Source: JAZGER01 sp036480335 (GTDB lineage: Bacteria; Pseudomonadota; Gammaproteobacteria; DSM-19610). Taken from it: a stretch of 58,015 nt of DNA. The notes under the pieces were generated by a model. That model saw nothing but the letters and a program-made list of their open reading frames with translations, was not told where the DNA came from and did no database searches. The stretch is from assembly GCA_036480335.1 (NCBI GenBank), contig JAZGGH010000149.1:1-58015 (forward strand), given 5' to 3'. Below are positions 50,090 to 58,015 of this stretch, piece after piece (position 1 is the stretch's first letter; every line of letters starts with the position of its first letter). The position numbers were made by a program, and so were the translations under genes.

Positions 50090-53000
50090 ATGCGATTAAG
50101 CCATCTCAAATTATCCGGTTTCAAATCCTTCGTTGATCCGACCACGGTTCTTTTTCCATCCTCGCTGACCGGGGTGGTCGGTCCTAATGGTTGCGGTAAA
50201 TCAAATATTATTGATGCCGTACGCTGGGTGATGGGTGAATCATCAGCCAAGCATTTGCGTGGTGATTCCATGGCCGATGTTATTTTCAATGGTTCTAATT
50301 CACGTAAACCGGTTGCGCGAGCTTCTGTCGAACTGGTTTTTGATAATTCTGATGGTGGCCTGGCGGGGCAATATGCTGAATACAATGAAATTGCAATCAG
50401 GCGGCAGGTCACACGTGATGGTCAGTCGAACTATTACCTGAACGGTACAAAATGCCGGCGTCGGGATATTACTGATATATTTCTGGGAACCGGGCTTGGG
50501 CCGCGTAGCTATTCGATCATCGAGCAAGGTATGATTTCGCGCCTGATTGAAGCTAAACCGGAAGATCTGCGGCATTTTCTGGAAGAGGCGGCCGGCATTT
50601 CCAAATATAAGGAACGGCGTAAGGAAACAGAAAAAAGAATCAGGCATACAAAAGAAAACTTGAGTCGTTTAAATGACTTATGTGAAGAAATTGAGAAACA
50701 ACTTGATAAGCTGAAGCGCCAGTCCAGAGCGGCGGCTCGCTTTAAGGAATTTCGTGCAGATGAGCGTAGAAGCAAAGCTGAGTTGCTCACTTTAAGATAT
50801 GTAGAGCTGCATGATGAGAATACTTCACAGCGGGAACAGATTCGTGAAGTGGAAAATCGCTTGCAGGCGACAACCGCCGAGTTACGTGCTCTTGAAGCAG
50901 AGTTGGTGAAGGGACGCGAAGAACATATTGTGTTGACCGATTCATTCAATGCAATCCAGAGCCAATTTTATGAAATTGGCACTGAGGTTGCACGCATTGA
51001 ACAGACCATTCAGCATGCTCGGGAAACCCGTCAGAATCAGAAACAGGAATTAACAAAAACGGAACAGGCGTGGAATGAGGCACAGGCACACATCAAGATT
51101 GATCATGAACGTCTACAGCAGCTTTCTACCGAACTTACCGAGAATGAACCCGCACTGGAAAAGGTTGCAGTGGCTGAAACCGAATCGCGGCAACAGCGCG
51201 AACAGGCAGAAGCTGCGATGCAGCAATGGCAACAAAGCCAGGATGTTTTTAATAAAAAGAACAATGAAACATCTCAGACTGCACAGATTGAACGGACACG
51301 CATTGATCAGTTTGAACGCCAGGTAGGTAATCTGCAATCTCGTTTAGAGCGAGTAACTCAGGAAGCGAGTACGCACGATACATCTACTTTCGAAACCGAG
51401 ATTGGTACGCTGCAGAAAACATTAACCGAGCGAGAGACAGCAGCCGGTGGTTTGCAAAAGGATGTCGATGAGTTACGCGAAAAGATTGAATCCTTACGCG
51501 ATGGTTCTCGCACCCGGCAACAGGAGCTACATGCTGCACTGAGTTTGCAACAGGATATGCGTGGGCGGGTGTCATCATTGCAGGCATTGCAACAGGCAGC
51601 GCTGGGTGATCAGGAAAGCCGGGTGTCGGCATGGCTGGCGCAACAGGGACTCAGTGATGCACCTCGACTAGCTACCCAGCTAACAGTTGCAAAGGGCTGG
51701 GAAACTGCGGTTGAAACTGTTCTGGGTGCCAATCTTGAGGCAGTTTGCACTGAGGATATGAACGCATTATTGAGCCACCTGGGAGGTTTTGGTGATGGTG
51801 CTGTTTCAGTAATCGATATGCGATCCTCTGCAAAACACGTAGATAACCAATCTGCATTGTTAGCCAGTAAAGTATCTGCGCCATGGCCGGTGGAGGGTTT
51901 GTTTGCCGGGATCTATTTTGCCGAATCGCTGGAGTCTGCCATTGCGCGCCGCGATTCGTTAGCGGCACATGAATCCATTGTTACAGAGGATGGAGTCTGG
52001 ATTGGTCATGGCTGGGTGCGTGTTATTCGCAATGCTGACAGTAAAGCCGGCGTTTTAAAGCGTGAGCAGGAATTGAGTCAGCTTGAAGTGGATTTGAGCG
52101 AAAATATCCGTGCTGTTGTTTTGATCGAAGCCGCTGTTGAAGAATCGCGTTCAGCGTTGAAACAGGCAGAGGTGCGTCGGGAAGAAATACAGGCTGAAGC
52201 CAATCAGGCACATCGTCTGGTCAGTGAAGCACGCGCACAGCTTGACGGACGTAAAAACCGGCTTGAACATGCGCAGAATCGTGCCACTGCATTGCAGAAA
52301 GAGGGGGAAGAAATCCGCTCCCAGATGCAACAGGACGAACAGGCGATGGAAGCTGCTCGCAAGGTATTGCATGAAGCGCTGGCTTCACTGGAATCAATGG
52401 AAAGCGAACGTGAGCGTTTGATGGGCGAAAAAGAGGCCCTGAAAACCGCGCTTGATGAGGCTCGCAGCACCGCTCAATCGGATCGTGATCGAGTGCACGA
52501 ATTGACCTTGAAGGTAAGCACCTGGCGCACCGAAAAGGAAACCACGCAGCAGAATCTTGAGCGTATGCAGAGTCAGCAATCACATCTTGAGCAGCGGCGT
52601 AGCGAATTACAAACAGCATTACAGAACAGTGAAGCGCCAGTTCAGCAGCAGGCATCTGAACTGGCTGAGAAATTACAAAAACACAATTCAGTAGAAAGCC
52701 GACTGAAAGAAGAGCGGGCAAAGGTTGAGACTGTTGAGCATACTCTGCGTGAGCAGGAGCAGCAGCGACAGCAGAAAGAACAGCGAACCCAGGCCTTGCG
52801 TGAAACTGTTTCTCAGGGGCAGTTGCGCTGGCAGGAAATCAAAGTGCGTGCTGAAACATTGCTGGAAAGTCTTCAGCAAAGTGATTTCGAACTGACTGAA
52901 CTGGTTGAAGAGATTGATGCAGATGCCACGATTGAGGTCTGGAGTCAGCGAATTGAACAGCTTGAGCAGAAAATCAATCGCCTTGGCCCGATTAATCTGG

Positions 53001-53596
53001 CAGCGATTGAAGAGTATGAATCTGAAAGTGAGCGCAAGGAATACCTGGATGCACAACATGCAGATGTCACAGCAGCGTTAGAAACACTGGAAGAAGCGAT
53101 TCGCAAGATTGATCGTGAAACGCGTACGCGTTTCAAGGAAACTTATGACAAGGTTAATCAGGGTTTCCAGGAAGGCTTCCCGCGCTTGTTTGGTGGTGGC
53201 CATGCCTACCTGGAGCTGACCGGCGATGATCTGCTGGATACCGGTGTGACCGTTATGGCGCGACCACCAGGTAAACGCAACAGTACGATTCATCTGTTGT
53301 CTGGTGGTGAAAAAGCATTGACAGCTGTGGCGCTGGTGTTCTCTATTTTCCAGCTTAATCCATCACCTTTCTGTATGCTTGATGAGGTCGATGCACCGCT
53401 TGATGATGCCAATGTAGGGCGTTTCTGCAAGATGGTTTCTGAGATGTCAGACAAGGTGCAGTTTATTTTTATTACGCATAATAAAATCACCATGGAACTT
53501 GCCAGGCAACTCACGGGTGTCACCATGCATGAGCCGGGAGTTTCGCGGCTGGTTGCGGTGGATGTTGAAGAAGCCGCACAGATGGCAGCTATGTAA
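50090..53596 (+). CDS. smc: Chromosome segregation protein SMC
   Basis: The 1168-residue SMC ATPase condenses and sorts chromosomes. Walker A is GPNGCGKSNIIDAVRW with the family GESSAKHLRG. Long coiled coils (about 170-500 and 650-990) flank a hinge near 510-650. The C-terminal head has the signature LLSGGEKALTAVALVF and Walker B FCMLDEVDAPLDDAN. ATG 50090 is chosen; the TTG at 50081 gives three more residues. zipA follows 5 bases on. Confidence 0.97.
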   Translation: MRLSHLKLSGFKSFVDPTTVLFPSSLTGVVGPNGCGKSNIIDAVRWVMGESSAKHLRGDSMADVIFNGSNSRKPVARASVELVFDNSDGGLAGQYAEYNEIAIRRQVTRDGQSNYYLNGTKCRRRDITDIFLGTGLGPRSYSIIEQGMISRLIEAKPEDLRHFLEEAAGISKYKERRKETEKRIRHTKENLSRLNDLCEEIEKQLDKLKRQSRAAARFKEFRADERRSKAELLTLRYVELHDENTSQREQIREVENRLQATTAELRALEAELVKGREEHIVLTDSFNAIQSQFYEIGTEVARIEQTIQHARETRQNQKQELTKTEQAWNEAQAHIKIDHERLQQLSTELTENEPALEKVAVAETESRQQREQAEAAMQQWQQSQDVFNKKNNETSQTAQIERTRIDQFERQVGNLQSRLERVTQEASTHDTSTFETEIGTLQKTLTERETAAGGLQKDVDELREKIESLRDGSRTRQQELHAALSLQQDMRGRVSSLQALQQAALGDQESRVSAWLAQQGLSDAPRLATQLTVAKGWETAVETVLGANLEAVCTEDMNALLSHLGGFGDGAVSVIDMRSSAKHVDNQSALLASKVSAPWPVEGLFAGIYFAESLESAIARRDSLAAHESIVTEDGVWIGHGWVRVIRNADSKAGVLKREQELSQLEVDLSENIRAVVLIEAAVEESRSALKQAEVRREEIQAEANQAHRLVSEARAQLDGRKNRLEHAQNRATALQKEGEEIRSQMQQDEQAMEAARKVLHEALASLESMESERERLMGEKEALKTALDEARSTAQSDRDRVHELTLKVSTWRTEKETTQQNLERMQSQQSHLEQRRSELQTALQNSEAPVQQQASELAEKLQKHNSVESRLKEERAKVETVEHTLREQEQQRQQKEQRTQALRETVSQGQLRWQEIKVRAETLLESLQQSDFELTELVEEIDADATIEVWSQRIEQLEQKINRLGPINLAAIEEYESESERKEYLDAQHADVTAALETLEEAIRKIDRETRTRFKETYDKVNQGFQEGFPRLFGGGHAYLELTGDDLLDTGVTVMARPPGKRNSTIHLLSGGEKALTAVALVFSIFQLNPSPFCMLDEVDAPLDDANVGRFCKMVSEMSDKVQFIFITHNKITMELARQLTGVTMHEPGVSRLVAVDVEEAAQMAAM

Positions 53597-53601
53597 CCAT
53601 T

Positions 53602-54228
53602 ATGGATAAATTACGCTGGATATTACTGGCCGTTGGCCTGGGTGTTATTGCCGTCGTTTATTTTGTTACTCGTTTTCAGATCGAAAATAAACGCGCCACG
53701 CATGCGCGGCTGTCTCCGCAATATTCGAAGAATGAAAACGAGATTGATGTGCTTGCCGACGAAATGGACGGCATGAATGGATTGTTAGCCGATGATGATG
53801 TGGCTATCCCTGCTGAGCAGGTTGATAGCGAGCAAGTCATTGTCATTTCGATCATGGCCAGACAGGGAGAGGTGTTTCAGGGTTTACAGATCGTGAAGGC
53901 CTTCAATAGTCAGGATCTGCAGTTTGGGGATATGCAGATTTATCATCGTATCAGTGATGGAAAGACTGTTTTTAATGTTGCTAGCGCCGTCAAGCCAGGT
54001 GTTTTTGAGGTCGGGAAAATGGGGCAGTTTTCTACACCGGGTATCAGTATGTTTCTACAGTTGCCCGGGCCTGTAGAAGGTACGGTTGCCTTTGATGATC
54101 TGATTCTGACAGCGAACAATCTGGCCACTGAGCTGAATGGCACGCTGCAAGACAGGCAGCACAAACAGCTTAATCAGAAAACTATTATGCAGATTCGCCA
54201 GTCGATTATTGATGCTCGCCAGCCATAG
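53602..54228 (+). CDS. zipA: Cell division protein ZipA (short linker)
   Basis: ZipA anchors FtsZ to the membrane. It has an N-terminal span (residues about 5-22) then a short charged linker. The C-terminal FtsZ-binding domain begins near residue 78 with VIVISIMARQGEVFQGLQ and holds MFLQLPGPVEGTVAFDDLI. At 208 residues it is shorter than the E. coli protein (328) because the Pro/Gln linker is almost absent. The smc-zipA order is usual in gammaproteobacteria. ligA, the common third gene, is not here. Confidence 0.94.
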   Translation: MDKLRWILLAVGLGVIAVVYFVTRFQIENKRATHARLSPQYSKNENEIDVLADEMDGMNGLLADDDVAIPAEQVDSEQVIVISIMARQGEVFQGLQIVKAFNSQDLQFGDMQIYHRISDGKTVFNVASAVKPGVFEVGKMGQFSTPGISMFLQLPGPVEGTVAFDDLILTANNLATELNGTLQDRQHKQLNQKTIMQIRQSIIDARQP

Positions 54229-54232
54229 CGGC

Positions 54233-54898
54233 TTATTTTTTCGACAGATAGATATTGTCGCGGAACGTCGTTACCCATTGAGGTTTGTAGACTATCAATG
54301 ATGTGATAGTCATGCCGTTAATTGTCCCTTCAGGAATCGCCGTCATCAATAATACAATCAGATAGTCGCTCTGCATCTGTTGACTAAGAGGGGCGTGGCT
54401 GTGCATGAGCAAATAATAAAGGACTGTCCCGGTCAACATGATGCCGAGTCCCGAAATGATAAAGGCATTCAGGAAAATATAAATGAAAAAGTTATGTGGC
54501 AGGAAACGCTGACTCAAGCGTAAGCTTACGTGGGTTAGTCCTGCAGGAATAGCGCCGAGTAGCAGGCTGTTCATGGCAAAGCTGTCCCAGCTGCTACCGC
54601 TCAATACTATACCGGTTACGAGCAGAATCTGAACCGCCAGAAAGGCAAATTCCCAACCGAACATAAGGGTCGCTGCGCCGACACCCAGAAAATGAAATTC
54701 CTGGCCCGGAATAATGCTTGCCCTGATTTGCCAGAGCACTAAGAGAATAACAATGCTAGCAAAATATATATTCGATGAATCACTTTCCACGAGACGAAAC
54801 CAGGGGGCGCGGATAAGTGCTAGTACTGTTAGCAGTGCAAACAGATACCAGCTCAGGTCAATCCAGACGCCTGCCAGTATGCCGGAAGAAATAGTCAT
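54233..54898 (-). CDS. CbiM-like ECF transporter membrane protein
   Basis: The 221-residue protein has six or seven hydrophobic segments and the CbiM-type core EFHFLGVGAATLMFGW and LLLGAIPAGLTH, ending with AIPEGTINGMTITSLIVY. Nickel and cobalt CbiM/NikM proteins start with Met-His, and that His2 is a metal ligand. This one starts MTISSG, while His69 is kept. No ATPase, T component or CbiN is adjacent. The metal preference, and even metal transport, is open. It is divergent from hemN and converges on zipA (4 bases). Confidence 0.85.
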   Translation of the reverse strand: MTISSGILAGVWIDLSWYLFALLTVLALIRAPWFRLVESDSSNIYFASIVILLVLWQIRASIIPGQEFHFLGVGAATLMFGWEFAFLAVQILLVTGIVLSGSSWDSFAMNSLLLGAIPAGLTHVSLRLSQRFLPHNFFIYIFLNAFIISGLGIMLTGTVLYYLLMHSHAPLSQQMQSDYLIVLLMTAIPEGTINGMTITSLIVYKPQWVTTFRDNIYLSKK

Positions 54899-54976
54899 GA
54901 GTTATTATATTCAAATATTGATGAAAGATAATGTTTAGGTGGCGAACTAAAGTACACAATCACTGTGCCCATTTTA

Positions 54977-54990
54977 TTGATACAGATCAG
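54977..54990 (+). promoter_or_regulatory. FNR box of hemN
   Basis: TTGATACAGATCAG matches TTGAT-N4-ATCAA at 9 of 10 positions. Placing it at -41.5 puts the transcription start near 55025 and the -10 at 55013-55018, where TAGCAT is found. This fits a class II FNR-activated promoter. The fnr gene lies just downstream of hemN. Confidence 0.8.
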
Positions 54991-55050
54991 TGTCAGTATA
55001 GAGCCGCAACGTTAGCATTTTGATCACTGAAATAATCCAGCAAATAAACC

Positions 55051-56442
55051 ATGCAAAATATCATTGAATTTGACGAAGAATTGATTAGACGTTATGACCT
55101 GAGTGGCCCGCGGTATACCTCGTATCCGACGGCTGTTTCCTTTTCAGATGCATTTGGTGAAAAGGAATACCTTAATACAGCCCAGCATAGCAATGAAGAT
55201 CCAATTCCTGTGCCGCTATCATTGTATTTTCATATTCCGTTTTGCAAAGCAATCTGTTTTTATTGTGGTTGTAACAAAATAGCGACAAAAAATTATGCTA
55301 TGGCAACAGATTACCTGTCATTGCTCTACCGTGAGATTGCCATGCAGGCATCAATCTATGACCATGACAGAGTGGTTGAGCAGCTGCACTGGGGTGGGGG
55401 AACACCCACGTTTCTGAATACCGCTGACATGCAGCAACTGATGGCTGAAACGCGTAAACATTTTAATTTGCTCGATGATGACAGCGGTGACTATTCGATT
55501 GAAATTGACCCCAGGTCAGTCTCGCCAGAAAAAATCAGCCTGTTACGTGAGCTGGGATTTAACCGTTTCAGTCTTGGTGTTCAGGATATTAATGAAGCAG
55601 TGCAGATTGCAGTTAACAGAGTGCAACCGATTGAAGAAACCGTTGCTATTGTTGATGCCTGTCGCAAAGTGGGTGCCAGGTCGATCAATCTTGATCTGAT
55701 ATACGGCTTGCCTTTTCAGTCTATGAAAAGTTTTTCACGGACATTGGATGTGGTTATCGAGCTTTTACCTGACCGCCTGTCCGTTTTTAATTATGCGCAT
55801 TTGCCAGAAATATTTAAACCCCAGCGACGCATCAACGAAGCTGATTTACCCTCATCAGATGTCAAACTGGAAATTCTGAACATGGTGATAAATAAACTCA
55901 CAGAGGCAGGTTATGTCTATATTGGTATGGATCACTTTGCCCGCCCTGATGATGAGTTGGTCATCGCTCAGAATGAAGGGACTTTACACAGGAATTTCCA
56001 GGGATATTCGACGCATGGGGACTGCGATATTGTGGCCATGGGTGTGAGCTCCATCAGTAAAGTTGGCAATGTTTATAGCCAGAATGTCAAAGATCTTGAA
56101 AGCTATACGAGATTAATAATCGCTGGGCATTTTCCTGTGATGAAAGGCATACAGCTGAATCGCGATGATGAAATTCGACGTGAATTGATTCAATGGTTAA
56201 CTTGCGAGTTTATGCTTGATATTCCGGAATTTGAATTACTGACGGAGGTTGTGTTCCAGGATTACTTTGCAGATGAACTGCTGGCGCTACAAGGCATGGT
56301 GGATGATGGTCTGGTGACAGTATCTGCAGATAAGATTCAGATTTTACCCAGAGGACGTTTGTTGGTAAGAAATATCTGTATGATTTTTGATGTTAGTTTG
56401 CAGCGAGGAGGAAAAAAAGGACGTTTTTCGAAAGTTATCTAG
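55051..56442 (+). CDS. hemN: Oxygen-independent coproporphyrinogen III oxidase
   Basis: The radical SAM enzyme makes protoporphyrinogen IX without oxygen. It has YFHIPFCKAICFYCGCNK with the CxxxCxxC 4Fe-4S site and the extra Cys of true HemN. HWGGGTPTFL and SLGVQDINEAVQIAVNR follow, then the HemN C-terminal domain. 463 residues is normal, and the C-terminus is basic. The genuine HemN motifs argue against a HemW-type protein. An FNR box lies 60 bases upstream. It converges on fnr. Confidence 0.96.
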   Translation: MQNIIEFDEELIRRYDLSGPRYTSYPTAVSFSDAFGEKEYLNTAQHSNEDPIPVPLSLYFHIPFCKAICFYCGCNKIATKNYAMATDYLSLLYREIAMQASIYDHDRVVEQLHWGGGTPTFLNTADMQQLMAETRKHFNLLDDDSGDYSIEIDPRSVSPEKISLLRELGFNRFSLGVQDINEAVQIAVNRVQPIEETVAIVDACRKVGARSINLDLIYGLPFQSMKSFSRTLDVVIELLPDRLSVFNYAHLPEIFKPQRRINEADLPSSDVKLEILNMVINKLTEAGYVYIGMDHFARPDDELVIAQNEGTLHRNFQGYSTHGDCDIVAMGVSSISKVGNVYSQNVKDLESYTRLIIAGHFPVMKGIQLNRDDEIRRELIQWLTCEFMLDIPEFELLTEVVFQDYFADELLALQGMVDDGLVTVSADKIQILPRGRLLVRNICMIFDVSLQRGGKKGRFSKVI

Positions 56443-56463
56443 TTTTTATCAAAAGTAATAAAA

Positions 56464-57234
56464 TTAGCCTTTTGCAACGCCACTGTCGTGAGGGCGAGAA
56501 CAGTGTGAGCCTGCCAGTTTGGTCAGTTTTTCCATGTCTATTATTGTAATGTATTTCCTGTTTACCTGAATAAGCTTTTCTTCCTGGAAGCGGCCAAATA
56601 AACGGCTGACGGTTTCCAGGGCAAGCCCAAGAAAATTGCCGATATCACCACGAGACATGGTCAGAAAAAATTCATTTGGAGAAAAGCCACGGATTTTTTG
56701 CCTTCCGGATATGCTCATGAGCATGGCCGCCAGTCTTTCTTCCGCAGTCTTTTGTCCCAGTAGCAGCATATTATGGTGGTCTTCCTTGATTTCACGGCTC
56801 ATGACCCGGAGTATTTGCTTGCGTAAGCCAATGAGTTTTCCGCTGAGATCATTTAATTTGTCAAAGGGTATCTCGCAGACGCTGGTGGTTTCCAATGCCC
56901 TGGCAGTGACAGGATGGGCATTGTCAGCGATTGCATCCAGGCCAACGAGTTCGCCCGGAAGGTGAAAACCTGTGATCTGCTCTTCTCCGCTTTCGGTGGT
57001 GCAGAAACTTTTTAATGAACCAGAGCGAACTGCATAAATAGAATTGAATTTATCGCCAATATGATAAAGATAGTCGCCCTTGTTTAAAGGTTTTTTGCGG
57101 CCGATGATCTCATCCAGTTGTTCGATTTCATCCTGATTAACCCCGACAGGCAGACATATTTCACGCAGGCTGCATTGTTGGCAGGCAACCTTTAATTGTT
57201 GCAGGGAAACAATTTTGTCTTTGGATGGGGTCAT
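56464..57234 (-). CDS. fnr: Fumarate and nitrate reduction regulator FNR
   Basis: The 256-residue Crp-family regulator has four cysteines at 18, 21, 27 and 120 that match the 4Fe-4S ligands of E. coli FNR (20, 23, 29, 122). This makes it an oxygen sensor. The effector fold runs to about 155. The recognition helix has ETVSR, which reads TTGAT half-sites. FNR-like boxes occur in front of hemN and in the exporter/hox-rst gap. A GGCG-type ribosome site precedes the ATG. Confidence 0.96.
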   Translation of the reverse strand: MTPSKDKIVSLQQLKVACQQCSLREICLPVGVNQDEIEQLDEIIGRKKPLNKGDYLYHIGDKFNSIYAVRSGSLKSFCTTESGEEQITGFHLPGELVGLDAIADNAHPVTARALETTSVCEIPFDKLNDLSGKLIGLRKQILRVMSREIKEDHHNMLLLGQKTAEERLAAMLMSISGRQKIRGFSPNEFFLTMSRGDIGNFLGLALETVSRLFGRFQEEKLIQVNRKYITIIDMEKLTKLAGSHCSRPHDSGVAKG

Positions 57235-57340
57235 AAATGTTCGCCTTTATCTTTGTATCCATTTGACCAGATTCGGTAATGTTGTTCAATAGATCCGGAA
57301 TGAATTTATAGTCAAATTCATGTTATTACGAGACAATAAT

Positions 57341-57356
57341 CCTTAAAATATTAAGG
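57341..57356 (-). terminator. Weak hairpin at the 3' end of the transglycosylase gene
   Basis: CCTTAA (57341-57346) pairs with TTAAGG (57351-57356) around AATA. It lies directly after the minus-strand stop codon. The AT-rich stem and lack of a clean T tract make it doubtful. Confidence 0.35.
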
Positions 57357-57357
57357 G

Positions 57358-57963
57358 TTATTGACGATACCAGCGTTTGCTTAATTTCGCATAAACGCGT
57401 TGCGGGTACCAGGATTTGCCGACACTGCCATTGTAGCGAGCTAGTGCTTTGCTGCTGTTGCCTTTTTCCCGATCAAGGTAATGTCTGAGTATTGTGCAGC
57501 CCATGCGCAAATTAGTCTGGACGTTAAACAGGTCATCATTCGGCCTGCCTATTTCCCTGAGCCAGAAAGGCATGACTTGCATGAGGCCTCGCGCACCAGC
57601 AGAAGATAGGGCGAAGTGATCAAAATTACTTTCAACATCAATGACGGCAAGTACCATTTCAGGATCAAGACTGGCGCGTCTGGCTTCGTAGTGAACCGTT
57701 TTGAGAATTAACAGGCGTTCTTCCGGATCAGCGACCCTACTGCTTAGACGCCCTGACATATCTGTTAGCCAGACTTCGGCATCAAAGCGATCTTTAAAGC
57801 TATCGCTGGATTCGACGGCGTTGATCAAGGCGGTGCGCAATTCAGTATCTGGTATTTCAGTGCTGGCAGCAAAGGTTGCAGGTAACTGAAAAAAAAGTAG
57901 ACTCAGGCCTGTCAGGAGAGAGTGTCTGACAGACTTTCTAGCAGGCTGTAGAAAAAGTCTCAT
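57358..57963 (-). CDS. Lytic transglycosylase (SLT domain)
   Basis: The ~201-residue protein has a signal peptide (hydrophobic LLTGLSLLFFQLPATFA) and a C-terminal SLT domain. Its catalytic Glu is in AVIDVESNFDHFALS, followed by SAGARGLMQVMPFW, LRMGCTILRHYL and LARYNGS. It cleaves peptidoglycan to anhydromuropeptides. AGGA stands nine bases before ATG 57963; a TTG at 57972 is the longer option. The domain matches the small MltE/Slt-type secreted group. Confidence 0.94.
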   Translation of the reverse strand: MRLFLQPARKSVRHSLLTGLSLLFFQLPATFAASTEIPDTELRTALINAVESSDSFKDRFDAEVWLTDMSGRLSSRVADPEERLLILKTVHYEARRASLDPEMVLAVIDVESNFDHFALSSAGARGLMQVMPFWLREIGRPNDDLFNVQTNLRMGCTILRHYLDREKGNSSKALARYNGSVGKSWYPQRVYAKLSKRWYRQ

Positions 57964-58015
57964 GCGGCACAATCCTGCGTTAAAAATCGGCTCAAAATGC
58001 TCATGTACTGCGTGT

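Noticed and set aside
50300..53300. Several minus-strand ORFs within smc
   Set aside because: They mirror the coiled-coil codon pattern of smc and none has a recognisable domain.
57940..58015. Possible dispersed repeat at the right edge
   Set aside because: The sequence looks like a repeat tail, but only one copy is visible in the window, so it cannot be supported.

Overview
The window reads as chromosome from a gammaproteobacterium of moderate G+C. The support is the smc-zipA pair, dksA followed by gluQRS, pdxJ/cysM/rlmD, an Fnr with four cysteine ligands, hemN, cysZ, short QueF and a TIGR03790-family protein. I cannot name a genus. Most of the DNA is ordinary housekeeping sequence with tight operons and no phage or CRISPR array. 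The exception is a small disturbed patch at about 37.4-39.6 kb.

Layout. 0-9 kb: tail of an unidentified gene, a DUF937/OmpA envelope protein, tRNA-Arg(CCT), DUF4389, a tusA-tetR operon with a clear promoter and operator, a glutaredoxin gene broken by one base, a divergent PDZ protein / retropepsin-like protease pair, and a DamX/ExeA-like membrane protein without a P-loop. 9-14 kb: phosphatase, then methyltransferase, pdxJ, cysM, an exonuclease and rlmD. 14-23.4 kb: one minus-strand operon encoding an ABC exporter (ATPase, permease, HlyD-type adaptor) followed without a gap by the NAD-reducing [NiFe]-hydrogenase hoxFUYH and its protease hoxW. A divergent RstA/RstB-like two-component system lies at 23.5-25.8 kb. 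26-33 kb: DUF2853, a solute-binding protein, then a minus-strand group made of an OprP-like porin behind a near-perfect Pho box, a Cache-HAMP-cyclase protein and an MscS channel with a cyclic-nucleotide-binding fold. 33-37.3 kb: a TonB-dependent receptor with its own exbB, exbD and tonB.

37.4-41.6 kb: HNH-like ORFs split by in-frame stops, a RAYT-type transposase with compensated indels, psiE and a TIGR03790 protein. 41.8-49.9 kb: a secreted repeat protein with a peptidoglycan-binding end, DUF2970, gluQRS, dksA, a HAD hydrolase, an aminotransferase and a queF-FGGY kinase-cysZ operon. 50-58 kb: smc, zipA, a CbiM-like permease divergent from hemN (which has an FNR box), fnr, and a lytic transglycosylase.

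How it fits together. Three themes recur. (1) Oxygen and redox: the hydrogenase, fnr, hemN and FNR-like boxes. (2) Phosphate: the Pho-box porin and psiE. (3) Envelope sensing and transport: rstAB-like genes, the ABC exporter, the TonB system and the MscS module. The most unusual feature is the cyclase-like protein and MscS channel. They are translationally coupled, and each has lost the residues that normally make or bind a cyclic nucleotide. RstA-box-like repeats occur beside the exporter/hydrogenase operon, upstream of the TonB receptor and, more weakly, upstream of the cyclase-like gene, which hints at shared control. No intergenic gap exceeds about 260 bases once the features below are placed.
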